A stretch of 64,000 nt of DNA from Burkholderia anthina (GCF_001547525.1 NZ_CM003768.1:1-64000); one strand, 5' to 3'; counted from the first letter of the stretch, positions 38,801-49,763 are shown. Numbers and translations are program-made. The notes: generated by a model not told the origin, from the sequence alone.

Positions 38801-40640
38801 CGGTATGGCGCTTTCGGTGCGCGTGCGCGCGCTGCGGTTTCTTGCGGTCCTGTTGTCGTTCGTGCTCGTGCTGGGCGGCCTGTCCGCCGCGCGCGCTGCC
38901 GACGATTTCCTCGATCCGTCGGTTGCGTTCAAGTTCAGCGCGAGCGAATCGCCGGGACAGGTCGACGTCCGCTTCAAGATCGCCAACGGCTACTACATGT
39001 ACCGCGAGCGCTTCGCGTTCGCGGTGAAGCGCGGCCAGGCGACGCTCGGCGAGCCGCAGTACCCGGCCGGCCACGTGAAGTTCGACCAGACGTTCCAGAA
39101 GGACGTCGAGACCTATCGTGACGAAGTCGTCGTTCACGTGCCGGTGAAGCAGGCGGCCGGGCCGTTCGAGCTTGCGGTGACGTCGCAAGGGTGCGCGGAC
39201 GAAGGGATCTGCTATCCGCCGGCCGAGCACGTGGTGAAGGTCGACGGCGCCGCGCTCGGCGCCGCATCGTCGTCCGGTGACACGGCTGCCGCGGGTAGCT
39301 GGTTCGACAAGGTCACGAGCGCCGATTTCGCGCAGTCGCTGCTCGAAGGCCACGGCTTCTTCACGATCGTCGCGCTCTACTTCGTCGCGGGTGTCGTGCT
39401 GAGCCTGCTGCCGTGTTCGTACCCGATGATTCCGATCGTGTCCGCAATCATCATCGGCCAGGGCACGCGCGCGACGCACGCACGCGGCTTCGCGCTGTCG
39501 CTGACCTACGTGATCGGCATGGCGCTGGTCTACACGGTACTCGGCATCGCCGCCGCGCTGATCGGCCAGAGCCTCGGCGCGTGGTTGCAGAACCCGTGGG
39601 TGCTCGGCGCGTTCGGCGTGCTGCTGACCGCGTTCGCGGTGTCGCTGATCTCGGGCAGGGACATCGCGCTGCCGGCGCGCTGGCAGAACGGCGCGGCCGA
39701 CGCATCGAGCGCGCGGCAGGGCGGCCACTTCGTCGCGGTCGCGGCGATGGGTGCGTTGTCGGCGCTGGTCGTCGGCGCGTGCATGACGGCGCCGCTGTTC
39801 GCCGTGCTCGCGTTCATCGCGCACACGGGCAATGCGTTGCTCGGCGGTGCCGCGCTATTCGCGATGGGGCTGGGGCTCGGCGTGCCGCTGCTGGTCGTCG
39901 GCGTCGGGGCCGGCACGGTGCTGCCGCGCGCGGGCGCGTGGATGGACGGCGTGAAGGTGTTCTTCGGCATCGTGTTGCTCGCTGCCGCGCTGTGGATCGT
40001 ATGGCCGGTGTTGGCGGGCGGGCTGAAGATGGTGCTCGCGGCGTTGTGGCTGCTGATCGCGGCCGCGGCGCTCGGACTGTTCACGCCGAATGCCGGCGCT
40101 GCGTCGATCTGGCGCCGCCTGGGCCGCGGCGTGGGGGCCGCGCTCGCGATCTGGGCCGCGACGCTGCTCGTCGGCCTGGCCGCGGGCTCGACCGATCCCG
40201 TCAAGCCGCTGGCCGTGCTGGCGGCGCGTACGGTGGCGTCCGGCGGCGCGGCGACGGCCGGCGCGGCTGCCGCGCAGGATGGCCCCGTGTTCGCGCCGGT
40301 GCGCTCCATTGGCGAACTCGATGCGCTGCTCAAGACATCGGGCCAGCCCGTGATGCTCGACTTCTACGCCGACTGGTGCGTGAGCTGCAAGGAGATGGAA
40401 CATCTGACGTTCACCGACGCGCGCGTGCAGGCGCGGCTCGCGCGGCTTCACCTCGTGCGCGCGGACGTCACCGCGAACAACGCGGACGATCAGGCGCTCC
40501 TCAAGCGCTTCAACCTGTTCGGGCCGCCGGGCATCATCTTCTTCGATCGCAACGGCAACGAGATCGGCCGCGTGGTCGGCTATCAGGCGGCCGACACCTT
40601 CTTGCGCAGCCTCGACCGGGCAGCCGTTCCGACGGTATGA
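38793..40640 (+). CDS. dsbD: Thiol:disulfide interchange protein DsbD
   Basis: A 615-residue inner-membrane electron carrier that moves reducing power from cytosolic thioredoxin to periplasmic partners such as DsbC. A signal peptide ends near ARAADDF (about residue 34). The periplasmic alpha domain has CADEGIC (Cys134, Cys140). About eight membrane segments follow, the first with the redox-active LLPCSYPMIP. The C-terminal thioredoxin domain has DWCVSCK with the CxxC at 529-532. Reductant from DsbD also serves cytochrome c maturation, encoded nearby. Confidence 0.97.
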   Translation: MFNGMALSVRVRALRFLAVLLSFVLVLGGLSAARAADDFLDPSVAFKFSASESPGQVDVRFKIANGYYMYRERFAFAVKRGQATLGEPQYPAGHVKFDQTFQKDVETYRDEVVVHVPVKQAAGPFELAVTSQGCADEGICYPPAEHVVKVDGAALGAASSSGDTAAAGSWFDKVTSADFAQSLLEGHGFFTIVALYFVAGVVLSLLPCSYPMIPIVSAIIIGQGTRATHARGFALSLTYVIGMALVYTVLGIAAALIGQSLGAWLQNPWVLGAFGVLLTAFAVSLISGRDIALPARWQNGAADASSARQGGHFVAVAAMGALSALVVGACMTAPLFAVLAFIAHTGNALLGGAALFAMGLGLGVPLLVVGVGAGTVLPRAGAWMDGVKVFFGIVLLAAALWIVWPVLAGGLKMVLAALWLLIAAAALGLFTPNAGAASIWRRLGRGVGAALAIWAATLLVGLAAGSTDPVKPLAVLAARTVASGGAATAGAAAAQDGPVFAPVRSIGELDALLKTSGQPVMLDFYADWCVSCKEMEHLTFTDARVQARLARLHLVRADVTANNADDQALLKRFNLFGPPGIIFFDRNGNEIGRVVGYQAADTFLRSLDRAAVPTV

Positions 40641-40711
40641 CGATGGCCCGCCGGAGGCGAATCGCGGAAGAGAAGACTCGGGCCGGCTGACAACCGCGAT
40701 CGACGGTAAAC

Positions 40712-40749
40712 AAAAAACGGCGGAACACCAAGGTGTTCCGCCGTTTTTT
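40712..40749. terminator. Bidirectional terminator, dsbD / hemB
   Basis: CGGCGGAACACC and GGTGTTCCGCCG pair around AA, flanked by an A run on the left and a T run on the right. It can end transcription from both converging genes. Confidence 0.92.
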
Positions 40750-40771
40750 GCAGGTGCGTGCCGGTGCGCGA

Positions 40772-41803
<1,032 letters not shown>

Positions 41804-41840
41804 TTACGGAACCCTTAGGTCATTTTCGAGATCGTTGGTA

Positions 41841-41957
41841 TATGATAGCGATCGAGCGGCGCGCGTTGCGTGCAGCTCCCCGCTTCTCCTCCCTGAGCGG
41901 GTGCCTGTCGTTTTTCGATTAGGCTGTTTGACCCGCCGTTCAACGGCGGGTTTTTTT
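41841..41957 (+). ncRNA. Candidate small RNA with anti-Shine-Dalgarno loop
   Basis: A plus-strand unit lies between two minus-strand genes. TATGAT at 41841-41846 could be its -10 element; the -35 is weak. A first hairpin, CCCGCT / AGCGGG (41879-41901), exposes the loop TCTCCTCCCTG, complementary to a Shine-Dalgarno sequence. A second hairpin, ACCCGCCGTT / CAACGGCGGG (41931-41950), is followed by seven T and is a terminator on the plus strand only. The transcript would be about 105 nt from 41853. No gene on the plus strand needs this terminator, which is the main argument for an RNA gene. Confidence 0.5.
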
Positions 41958-42023
41958 ATGAGCCGGCCGAATCCGCAGGTGCCGTCAGGTGCGCGCAGCC
42001 GATCCCAGCCGCGCGTTGCCCGC

Positions 42024-42683
42024 TCATTGTGCTACAGGCTCGCCTTTTTCGTCGGCGACGGACGGCCGCAGCCAGCTCTCGATCAGTTCATGAGCCTCGT
42101 CGAGCCCCGTGCGCTTCAGCGCCGAGAACAGCTGGACCGTCAGCTTGCCCTTCACGCCCTGGTCGCGATACGCGTCGAGCCCCTTTTGCGTGTTGCGCAG
42201 CGCGTTGATGCTTTCCTGGCGCGTCAATTTGTCGCACTTCGTCAGCAGCGTGTGGATCGGCTTGCCGGTCGGCGCGAACCACTCGATCATCCGGCGATCG
42301 AGCTCGGTGAGCGGGCGGCGCGAATCCATCATCAGGATCAGGCCGCAGAGCTGCGAGCGCGTCGCGAGATAGGACGACAGCAGCATCTCCCAGTGCGCCT
42401 TCGCGGCGCCGGGCACTTCCGCATAGCCGTAGCCGGGCAGGTCGACGAGATTCGCGACGGGCTCGGCGGCCGGGCCGACGGAGAAGTAGTTGATATGCTG
42501 CGTGCGGCCGGGCGTCTTCGACGCGAAGGCCAGCCGCTTCTGGTTGCACAGCACGTTGATCGCCGTCGACTTGCCGGCATTCGAGCGGCCCGCGAACGCG
42601 ATTTCCGGCTGGACCGTCGGCGGCAGGTCGCGCAGATGGTTGACGGTCGTGTAGAAGCGGGCTTGATGGAGCAGAAAGGCCAT
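42024..42683 (-). CDS. engB: Ribosome biogenesis GTP-binding protein YsxC/EngB
   Basis: A 219-residue GTPase needed for late 50S assembly. The G1 motif is GRSNAGKST at 32-40; DLPGYGYA is the G3 region and TKCD the G4 motif (LLTKCDKL). Length is normal for the family. The ATG is at 42683. It diverges from the cytochrome c4 gene, leaving 214 bp between them with no gene; the sequence near 42765-42780 is AT-richer and may hold promoters. Confidence 0.97.
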   Translation of the reverse strand: MAFLLHQARFYTTVNHLRDLPPTVQPEIAFAGRSNAGKSTAINVLCNQKRLAFASKTPGRTQHINYFSVGPAAEPVANLVDLPGYGYAEVPGAAKAHWEMLLSSYLATRSQLCGLILMMDSRRPLTELDRRMIEWFAPTGKPIHTLLTKCDKLTRQESINALRNTQKGLDAYRDQGVKGKLTVQLFSALKRTGLDEAHELIESWLRPSVADEKGEPVAQ

Positions 42684-42897
42684 GGGAACCGGAAGGACGG
42701 GCGGCGCGAGCCGCTTGGTGGAGGCGGGGTAGCCCCGATAGGCGCGGGAGCTTTCAGCGCGATATTGTACAATACGGCGGTTTTACCGAAGGCCACCGGG
42801 CGCCTGCCTCGCGCTTTTATGTGGCTTCTGCGGTAGACTGAACGCCGTCGTTTTTTGCAGAACCTCAAATTCCCACAAGACGAAACAGGGTGTGCGA

Positions 42898-43551
42898 ATG
42901 AATCGACTGTGCAAGTCTCTGATGGTGCTTCAGGTTGCAGCAGGGTTCGTAGGTTTCGTAGCGGAGGCAAACGCGGCAGATGCGGCCAAACCGGATCTGG
43001 ACCGCGGCAAGGCGATTGCCGGGCAGGTTTGCGCGTCGTGTCACGGCGCCGACGGCAACAGCGCGTCGGGCAGTTTCCCGAAGCTTGCCGGCCAGCATCC
43101 CGAATATCTGGTCAAGCAGTTGAACGACTTCAAGACGCAGCCGGGCGCGAAGGGGCCGGCGCGTAACAACGCGGTGATGGTCGGATTCGCGAGCGCGTTG
43201 AGCGCGGACGACATGCGCAATGTCGCCGCGTACTACGGGTCGCAGACGACGAAGCTCGGTACCGCGCGCGATGCGGCGACCGTGCCGATCGGCCAGAAGA
43301 TCTATCGCGGCGGCATCGCGGAAAAGGGTGTCCCCGCCTGCGCGAGCTGCCACGGGCCGACGGGGCAGGGAATTCCGGTCCAGTACCCGCGTCTGTCGGG
43401 GCAATGGGCCGATTACACGGTCGCGCAGTTGACCGCGTTCCAGCAGGGTGCCGGCGCGCGCAACAACAACGAGGCGATGCATCAGATCGCGTCGCGGCTG
43501 TCGGATACCGAGATCAAGGCCGTCGCGGATTACATCGCGGGCCTGCGTTGA
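42898..43551 (+). CDS. Periplasmic diheme cytochrome c4
   Basis: A 217-residue exported protein with a signal peptide to about residue 27 (VAEANAADA) and two haem-attachment motifs CASCH at 45-49 and 148-152, one per half, as in cytochrome c4. Conserved PKLAGQHPEYL and YPRLSGQWADY repeats follow each motif and supply the axial methionine regions. It probably carries electrons to a terminal oxidase. ATG 42898 is preferred over the in-frame GTG 42892. The ResB-CcsB maturation genes lie directly downstream. Confidence 0.94.
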   Translation: MNRLCKSLMVLQVAAGFVGFVAEANAADAAKPDLDRGKAIAGQVCASCHGADGNSASGSFPKLAGQHPEYLVKQLNDFKTQPGAKGPARNNAVMVGFASALSADDMRNVAAYYGSQTTKLGTARDAATVPIGQKIYRGGIAEKGVPACASCHGPTGQGIPVQYPRLSGQWADYTVAQLTAFQQGAGARNNNEAMHQIASRLSDTEIKAVADYIAGLR

Positions 43552-43611
43552 GCGGTCCGCCGCGAATGGAATGACCGGGCGCCCGAAGGGCGGCCGGAGT
43601 CAGAACAAGAA

Positions 43612-43656
43612 AAGGGTGGGGCGCCGCGTCGTTGCGGTGGCCTCGCCCTTCTTTTT
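43612..43656 (+). terminator. Terminator after cytochrome c4
   Basis: An imperfect long stem (AAGGGTGGGG...CCTCGCCCTT) with the inner CCGC/GCGG pair is followed by CTTTTTT. It separates the cytochrome gene from resB. Confidence 0.7.
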
Positions 43657-43769
43657 TGTCGGCACTCGCCGGGCCGAGCCGGAATGGAAGGGCATGCAGG
43701 CGATCGGGGCTGCGCCCCGGAAGCGAACAGAGTAAGCGTGGGGGCCGTGTCCCCTTAGTCGGAGTTTGA

Positions 43770-45983
43770 ATGAGCGTTACCACGTCGGGGTTGCAGTCGA
43801 AGTCGAGTCACGGTGCGTCGAAACGCGCGGTCGAGCTGCTGAGCTCGATGCGCTTCGCGATCGCGCTGCTGGTGGTGTTGTCGATTGCGAGCATCATCGG
43901 CACGGTCCTGACCCAGGACGATCCGTATCCGAACTACGTGAACCAGTTCGGGCCGTTCTGGGCGGACATCTTCCGCTCGCTCGGCCTGTACAACGTGTAC
44001 AGCGCGTGGTGGTTCATGCTGATCCTGATCTTCCTCGTCGTGTCGATCTCGCTGTGCGTGATCCGCAACGCGCCGAAGATGCTCGCCGACGCGAAGAGCT
44101 GGAAGGACAAGGTCCGCGAAGGCAGCCTGCGCGCATTCCACCACAAGGCCGAGTACACGGCGTCCGGCACGCGCGCGAGCGTCGCGGCGACGCTCGCCAC
44201 GTTCGTCGCGAAGGCCGGCTACAAGCACGTCGTGCGTGAAACCGACGGCGCGACGCTGATCTCCGCGAAGCGCGGCGCGATGACCAAATGGGGCTACATC
44301 TCCGCGCACCTCGCGATCGTCGTGATCTGTATCGGCGGCCTGCTCGACAGCAACCTGCCGATCAAATTCCAGATGCTGATGTTCGGCAAGAGCCCGGTCA
44401 ACACGAGCGCGACGATCAGCGAGATCTCGCCCGACCATCGGCTGTCCGCGTCGAACCCGACGTTCCGCGGCTATGCGTGGGTGCCGGAGGGCCAGTTCGT
44501 GTCGACCGCGATCCTGAACCAGCCGAGCGGCTCGCTGATCCAGGACCTGCCGTTCTCGATCCAGCTCGACAAGTTCATCGTCGATTACTACACGACGGGC
44601 ATGCCGAAGCTGTTCGCGAGCGACATCGTCGTGATCGATCGCGAGACGGGCCGGAAGATCCCGGCGCGGGTCGAGGTCAACAAGCCGTTTACGTACAAGG
44701 GCGTGTCGATCTACCAGTCGAGCTTCCAGGATGGCGGCTCGCAGATGCAGATGACGGCCTATCCGATGACGGGCAGCCGTGCGGCGACCGTCCCCGTGAA
44801 GGGCACGATCGGCAGTTCGGCGCCGCTGCAGGTCCCGGGCGCCGACGGCGAGACGATCGAGTTCTCCGACTTCCGCGCGATCAACGTCGAGAACATGGCC
44901 GACGCGAACGGCAAGCCGGACGTACGCGGCGTCGCGACGACCAGCTCGCTGAAGGAAGTGTTCGACGAGCGGCTCGGCTCGGGCGCGAAGACGTCGAAGC
45001 CGACGCAGCTTCACAACATCGGCCCGTCGGTGCAGTACAAGATCCGCGGCAAGGACGGCCAGGCGCGCGAATTCAACAACTACATGCTGCCCGTCGACAT
45101 GAACGGCGAGCGCGTGTTCCTCGCCGGCGTGCGCGCGAGCCCGAACGATCCGTTCCGCTACATGCGGATCCCGGCCGACAGCCAGGACTCGATCGGCGAA
45201 TGGATGCGCCTGCGCGCCGCGCTCGAGGATCCGGCCGTGCGCACCGAAGCCGCCGCGCGCTTCGCGCAGCGCTCGCTGCCGGGCGATGCGTCGCTGCGCG
45301 GCCGTCTGCAGGACAGCGCATCGAAGGTGCTGACCCTTTTTGCGGCGAGCGACGACAGCGTCGGCCGCGGGGCGGACGGCCAGCCGGTCGGCGGCTTCCA
45401 GGCGGTGGCGACGTTCATCGACCGCTCGGTGCCGAAGGGCGAGCAGGAGAAGGCCGCGAGCCTGCTGCTGCGGATGCTCGAGGGCTCGATGTGGGAGGTG
45501 TGGCAGATCGCGCGCGAGCGTGCCGGCGAGCCGGCCGCGCAGCAGGGCACCGACACGATCCGTTTCGTGCAGAACGCGATCAACGCGCTATCCGACAGCT
45601 TCCTGTATGGATCGCCGGTCTATTTGCAGCTCGACTCGTTCAAGCAGGTGCAAGCTTCGGTATTTCAGTTGACGCGCGCGCCCGGCAAGAATCTGGTGTA
45701 TCTTGGCAGCCTGCTGCTGGTCGCCGGCATCTTCTCGATGTTCTACGTACGCGAGCGGCGACTCTGGTTCTGGCTGAAGGACGCCGGTTCGGGCGTCGAT
45801 GTGGTGATGGCAATGTCCACGGCCCGCAAGACCTTCGATTTCGAGAAAGAATTCGTGCAGACGCGCGACGCGGCCGGCGCCGCCTTGCGCGCCGCACCTC
45901 GCGACGCCGCGCCCGCCGGTGCGGCTTCGACGGCCCGCCCGCCTGCCGGCGGCGGTTCCGATTCCGAGAATTCCACCCGGTAA
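43770..45983 (+). CDS. resB: Cytochrome c biogenesis protein ResB
   Basis: A 737-residue membrane protein of System II cytochrome c maturation, which with its CcsA-type partner exports haem and attaches it to apocytochromes. Membrane segments are visible near 32-52, 80-100 and 171-191, with a large periplasmic domain up to about 645 and a last membrane segment (NLVYLGSLLLVAGIFSMFYV) near 640-660. The C-terminus is an Ala/Pro/Gly-rich tail. Its partner starts 5 bp downstream. Confidence 0.96.
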   Translation: MSVTTSGLQSKSSHGASKRAVELLSSMRFAIALLVVLSIASIIGTVLTQDDPYPNYVNQFGPFWADIFRSLGLYNVYSAWWFMLILIFLVVSISLCVIRNAPKMLADAKSWKDKVREGSLRAFHHKAEYTASGTRASVAATLATFVAKAGYKHVVRETDGATLISAKRGAMTKWGYISAHLAIVVICIGGLLDSNLPIKFQMLMFGKSPVNTSATISEISPDHRLSASNPTFRGYAWVPEGQFVSTAILNQPSGSLIQDLPFSIQLDKFIVDYYTTGMPKLFASDIVVIDRETGRKIPARVEVNKPFTYKGVSIYQSSFQDGGSQMQMTAYPMTGSRAATVPVKGTIGSSAPLQVPGADGETIEFSDFRAINVENMADANGKPDVRGVATTSSLKEVFDERLGSGAKTSKPTQLHNIGPSVQYKIRGKDGQAREFNNYMLPVDMNGERVFLAGVRASPNDPFRYMRIPADSQDSIGEWMRLRAALEDPAVRTEAAARFAQRSLPGDASLRGRLQDSASKVLTLFAASDDSVGRGADGQPVGGFQAVATFIDRSVPKGEQEKAASLLLRMLEGSMWEVWQIARERAGEPAAQQGTDTIRFVQNAINALSDSFLYGSPVYLQLDSFKQVQASVFQLTRAPGKNLVYLGSLLLVAGIFSMFYVRERRLWFWLKDAGSGVDVVMAMSTARKTFDFEKEFVQTRDAAGAALRAAPRDAAPAGAASTARPPAGGGSDSENSTR

Positions 45984-45987
45984 CATC

Positions 45988-47178
45988 ATGGATCTCACGC
46001 AAGTTTCCTCTTCCCGTACGGCGTCGGCTCCGGCGCCGGCATCGTCGCCGCTGTTCGACGACCGTCCGTTCCTCGCGCGCCTGTCGCTGTTCGACTGGCT
46101 GTTCGCCCTGGCGCTGGTGGCGGGCGCGGGCTATGCGCTCGTGCACTACAACGCGCACATGGATTACTACGACAAGGCGGTGATGATCGGCACCGTGCCG
46201 GCGCTTGTCGCGCTCGGCTGGCGCTGGAAGCCCGCGCGGCTGATGATGGCGTCGATCGCCGTGCTGTCGCTGCTGTCGATCCAGATCTACCAGGGCGATC
46301 TCGCGCGCGCCGATTCGGCGTTCTTCCTCAAGTACTTCCTGTCGAGCCAGTCGGCGATCCTGTGGATGAGCGCGCTGTTCGTGCTCGCGACGATCTTCTA
46401 CTGGATCGGCCTGCTCGCGCGCTCGGAAACGGGCGCCGCGATCGGCCAGAAGCTCACGTGGGTCGCCGTGCTGATGGGCTTCACGGGGCTGATGGTGCGC
46501 TGGTACGAGTCCTACCTGATCGGAGCGGACGTCGGGCATATCCCCGTGTCGAACCTGTATGAAGTGTTCGTCCTGTTCAGCCTGATCACCGCGCTGCTTT
46601 ATCTGTATTACGAAGGCCACTACGGCACCCGTTCGCTCGGCGCGTTCGTGCTGCTGGTCATCAGCGCGGCGGTCGGCTTCCTGATGTGGTACTCGGTCGC
46701 GCGCGATGCGCAGCAGATCCAGCCGCTCGTGCCGGCACTGCAAAGCTGGTGGATGAAGATCCACGTGCCGGCGAACTTCATCGGCTACGGCAGCTTCGCG
46801 CTGTCGGCGATGGTGTCGGTCGCGTACCTGATGAAAGAGCGCGGGGTCCTCGCCGATCGCCTGCCGACGCTGGAAGTGCTCGACGACGTGATGTACAAGT
46901 CGATCGCGGTCGGTTTCGCGTTTTTCACGATCGCGACGATCCTCGGCGCGCTGTGGGCGGCCGAAGCGTGGGGCGGCTACTGGAGCTGGGACCCGAAGGA
47001 AACCTGGGCGCTGATCGTGTGGCTGAACTACGCGGCGTGGCTGCACATGCGGCTGATGAAAGGCCTGCGCGGCGCGGTGGCCGCGTGGTGGGCGCTCACG
47101 GGCCTGCTGGTCACGACGTTCGCGTTCCTCGGCGTCAACATGTTCCTGTCTGGCCTGCACAGCTACGGCAAGCTGTAA
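45988..47178 (+). CDS. ccsB: Cytochrome c biogenesis protein, CcsA/ResC family (CcsB)
   Basis: A 396-residue polytopic protein and the haem-handling partner of ResB. The tryptophan-rich haem-binding signature WGGYWSWDPKETW is at 328-340, with conserved histidines before and after (for example KIHVPANFIGYG). About eight membrane segments are seen. ATG 45988 follows the resB stop by 4 bp; a longer frame starting inside resB is not used. The family is called CcsA, ResC or CcsB by different databases. Confidence 0.95.
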   Translation: MDLTQVSSSRTASAPAPASSPLFDDRPFLARLSLFDWLFALALVAGAGYALVHYNAHMDYYDKAVMIGTVPALVALGWRWKPARLMMASIAVLSLLSIQIYQGDLARADSAFFLKYFLSSQSAILWMSALFVLATIFYWIGLLARSETGAAIGQKLTWVAVLMGFTGLMVRWYESYLIGADVGHIPVSNLYEVFVLFSLITALLYLYYEGHYGTRSLGAFVLLVISAAVGFLMWYSVARDAQQIQPLVPALQSWWMKIHVPANFIGYGSFALSAMVSVAYLMKERGVLADRLPTLEVLDDVMYKSIAVGFAFFTIATILGALWAAEAWGGYWSWDPKETWALIVWLNYAAWLHMRLMKGLRGAVAAWWALTGLLVTTFAFLGVNMFLSGLHSYGKL

Positions 47179-47205
47179 GATTTTCGCCGTTCGTCCGACT
47201 ATCAA

Positions 47206-47240
47206 ACCGCCGGTGCACCGCGTGCCCGGCGGTTTTCTTT
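47206..47240 (+). terminator. Terminator after ccsB
   Basis: AACCGCCGG pairs with CCGGCGGTT across an 11-nt loop, followed by TTCTTTT. It ends the resB-ccsB unit. Confidence 0.8.
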
Positions 47241-47337
47241 TGTAACGAGCGGGCGATCGAGGCGTCGAACGGCGCGCGATGGGCCGGGTCGAACGCTGAT
47301 GAAGCATGCGCGCCGCGCATGCGGGAGGAACTGGACG

Positions 47338-48333
47338 ATGTGGATCAAACGCCCTTTGCGTAACGTACTGACCGGCGCGGACATCGCGTCGAGCGAGATC
47401 ACGCCGCGCGCGGTATTCGAGAACCGGCGGCGCGTATTGCAGGCGGCCGGATTCGCGGCCGCCGGCGGCCTGTTCGGCGCGAGCGGCGCGGCGCTTGCCG
47501 CGTATGCGTCCCCCGACGCGCGGGCGGCGAGGCTCGCGGCAAAAACGAACCCGAAATTCGTCGCGATCGACAAGGTCACGCCGTTCAAGGACATCACGTC
47601 CTATAACAACTTCTACGAATTCGGCACCGACAAGAGCGACCCGGCGCAGAACGCGGGCACGCTGCGGCCGCGTCCGTGGCGTGTGAGTGTCGAGGGCGAG
47701 GTGCAGCATCCGAAGGTATTCGATCTCGACGAGCTGTTGAAGCTCGCGCCGCTCGAGGAGCGCGTGTACCGGCTGCGCTGCGTCGAGGGCTGGTCGATGG
47801 TGATCCCGTGGATCGGCGTGCCGCTGTCCGAGCTGATCCGGCGCGTGCAGCCGACCGGCAACGCGAAATACGTGCAGTTCGTCACGCTGGCCGATCCGTC
47901 GCAGATGCCGGGCCTGTCGACGCCCGTGCTCGACTGGCCGTACTCGGAAGGGCTGCGCATGGACGAGGCGATGAATCCGCTGACGCTGCTGACGATGGGC
48001 GTCTACGGGCAGGTGCTGCCGAACCAGAACGGTGCGCCGGTGCGAATCGTCGTGCCGTGGAAGTACGGGTTCAAGAGCGCGAAATCGCTCGTGAAGATCC
48101 GCTTCGTCGACAAGCAGCCGAAGACGAGCTGGAACACGTATGCCGCGAACGAGTACGGCTTTTATTCGAACGTGAACCCGAACGTCGATCATCCGCGCTG
48201 GAGCCAGGCGACCGAGCGGCGCATCGGCGAGGACGGTTTCTTCACGCCGAAGCGCAAGACGTTGATGTTCAACGGCTACGGCGACCTGGTCGCGTCGATG
48301 TATCAGGGCATGGACCTGAAGAAGAACTTCTGA
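47338..48333 (+). CDS. msrP: Protein-methionine-sulfoxide reductase catalytic subunit MsrP
   Basis: A 331-residue molybdopterin protein that repairs oxidised methionine in periplasmic proteins. A Tat-type signal with RRRVLQAAG starts at residue 30. The molybdenum-ligating cysteine is Cys148 in [10 protein letters not shown]. The C-terminal part has [20 protein letters not shown] 47338 is chosen for its GGGAGGAA site; an upstream ATG at 47299 would lengthen the protein before the signal. It is paired with msrQ, 20 bp downstream. Confidence 0.95.
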   Translation: MWIKRPLRNVLTGADIASSEITPRAVFENRRRVLQAAGFAAAGGLFGASGAALAAYASPDARAARLAAKTNPKFVAIDKVTPFKDITSYNNFYEFGTDKSDPAQNAGTLRPRPWRVSVEGEVQHPKVFDLDELLKLAPLEERVYRLRCVEGWSMVIPWIGVPLSELIRRVQPTGNAKYVQFVTLADPSQMPGLSTPVLDWPYSEGLRMDEAMNPLTLLTMGVYGQVLPNQNGAPVRIVVPWKYGFKSAKSLVKIRFVDKQPKTSWNTYAANEYGFYSNVNPNVDHPRWSQATERRIGEDGFFTPKRKTLMFNGYGDLVASMYQGMDLKKNF

Positions 48334-48353
48334 GCGCGACGGTGAGAAACGAC

Positions 48354-49040
48354 ATGCCTCCTTCGACGCTCACGCCCGCGCGCGCGGCAAGCGCCGGGCC
48401 CGATGCACGCACGGCGCGGGCCGGCGCGGTCCGTCCCGCCGCGCCGCGCTGGCTCGCACCGGCCAAGGTGCTGGGGTTCGCGGCCGGCCTCTATCCGCTC
48501 GCGCGCCTCGTGCTGCTCGGGCTGACCGACCGGCTCGGCGCGAACCCGCTCGAGTTCATCACGCGCTCGACGGGCTTGTGGACGCTCGTCCTGTTGTGCA
48601 TCACGCTTGCCGTCACGCCGCTGAGGCGCATGACGGGCTTCGCACCGCTGCTGCGCTTTCGCCGGATGATCGGGCTGTTCGCGTTCTTTTACGCGACGCT
48701 GCATTTCACGACCTACCTGTGGTTCGACAAGTGGTTCGACGTCGTCGAGATCCTCAAGGACGTCGGCAAGCGCCCGTTCATCACGGTCGGCTTCGCGGCG
48801 TTCGTGCTGCTGATTCCGCTCGCCGCGACGTCGCCCCGCGCGATGGTGCGCCGGCTCGGTCGCCATTGGGCGACGCTGCACAAAGCGATCTACGCGATCG
48901 CGCTGTTCGGCGTGCTGCATTTCTGGTGGATGCGGGCCGGCAAGCACGATCTCGCGCAGCCGAAGCTCTACGCGGCGATCGTCGCCGTGCTGCTCGGCTG
49001 GCGGCTGGTTGCGTGGGGATGGCGGCGCGTGCGTGCGTGA
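48354..49040 (+). CDS. msrQ: Haem-binding membrane subunit MsrQ
   Basis: A 228-residue inner-membrane protein that passes electrons from the quinone pool to MsrP. After an Ala/Pro-rich N-terminus of about 35 residues, about six membrane segments follow. Candidate haem-ligating histidines are in FYATLHFTTYLWF, TLHKAIYAIALFGVLHFWW. The start at ATG 48354 lies 20 bp after msrP; an open frame running upstream through msrP is not used. Confidence 0.93.
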   Translation: MPPSTLTPARAASAGPDARTARAGAVRPAAPRWLAPAKVLGFAAGLYPLARLVLLGLTDRLGANPLEFITRSTGLWTLVLLCITLAVTPLRRMTGFAPLLRFRRMIGLFAFFYATLHFTTYLWFDKWFDVVEILKDVGKRPFITVGFAAFVLLIPLAATSPRAMVRRLGRHWATLHKAIYAIALFGVLHFWWMRAGKHDLAQPKLYAAIVAVLLGWRLVAWGWRRVRA

Positions 49041-49052
49041 TGGTGCGGCCCG

Positions 49053-49095
49053 GAAAAACAAAAGGCGATGACCGGGAAGTCATCGCCTCGTTTCG
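49053..49095. terminator. Bidirectional terminator, msrQ / lptM
   Basis: AGGCGATGAC and GTCATCGCCT pair around CGGGAA. An A-rich stretch on the left acts as the T run for the minus strand, and CGTTT on the right serves the plus strand weakly. It best fits termination of lptM. Confidence 0.75.
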
Positions 49096-49121
49096 AGCGC
49101 CGCGCGGGCGGCATCGCGTCG

Positions 49122-49400
49122 TTACTTCGTGGCGGCCGGGCCCGATGCCGGGGCTGGCATGGTCGATGCGCTGCTCGACAACTCGGGCGACAGCGTGAGC
49201 GGCGAGCCGGACGTATCGGGCGTCTCGTCGGACGACGCGTTTTCGTCGGTCGGTTTCACATCCGACGGCGGCGTGTTCTGCTGCTGGATCGGCTTGGGCA
49301 TCGGAGGCACGGTGGGCAGATAGAGCGCGCCGCTTTGACCGCAGCCGGCAAGAATCGCCAAAGCCGCTACAATCGCGCTCATCCGGAAAACGACTCGCAT
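49122..49400 (-). CDS. lptM: Small lipoprotein, LptM (YifL) family
   Basis: A 92-residue exported lipoprotein. The lipobox LAGC ends at Cys20 and is followed by the family's GQSGALYLP motif. The rest is a low-complexity tail rich in Ser, Thr, Pro, Asp and Glu, longer than in E. coli (67 aa in total there). In E. coli LptM helps assemble the LptD-LptE lipopolysaccharide translocon; the same role is inferred. It diverges from cyaY, with only 36 bp between starts, a common arrangement. A second possible start at 49382 would shorten the signal peptide. Confidence 0.85.
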   Translation of the reverse strand: MRVVFRMSAIVAALAILAGCGQSGALYLPTVPPMPKPIQQQNTPPSDVKPTDENASSDETPDTSGSPLTLSPELSSSASTMPAPASGPAATK

Positions 49401-49421
49401 GATCGTCCCTGAACAATTTAA

Positions 49422-49763
<342 letters not shown>

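Noticed and set aside
45640-48192. An 850-codon minus-strand frame opposite resB, ccsB and msrP
   Set aside because: It spans three recognised genes on the other strand and has no domain signal.
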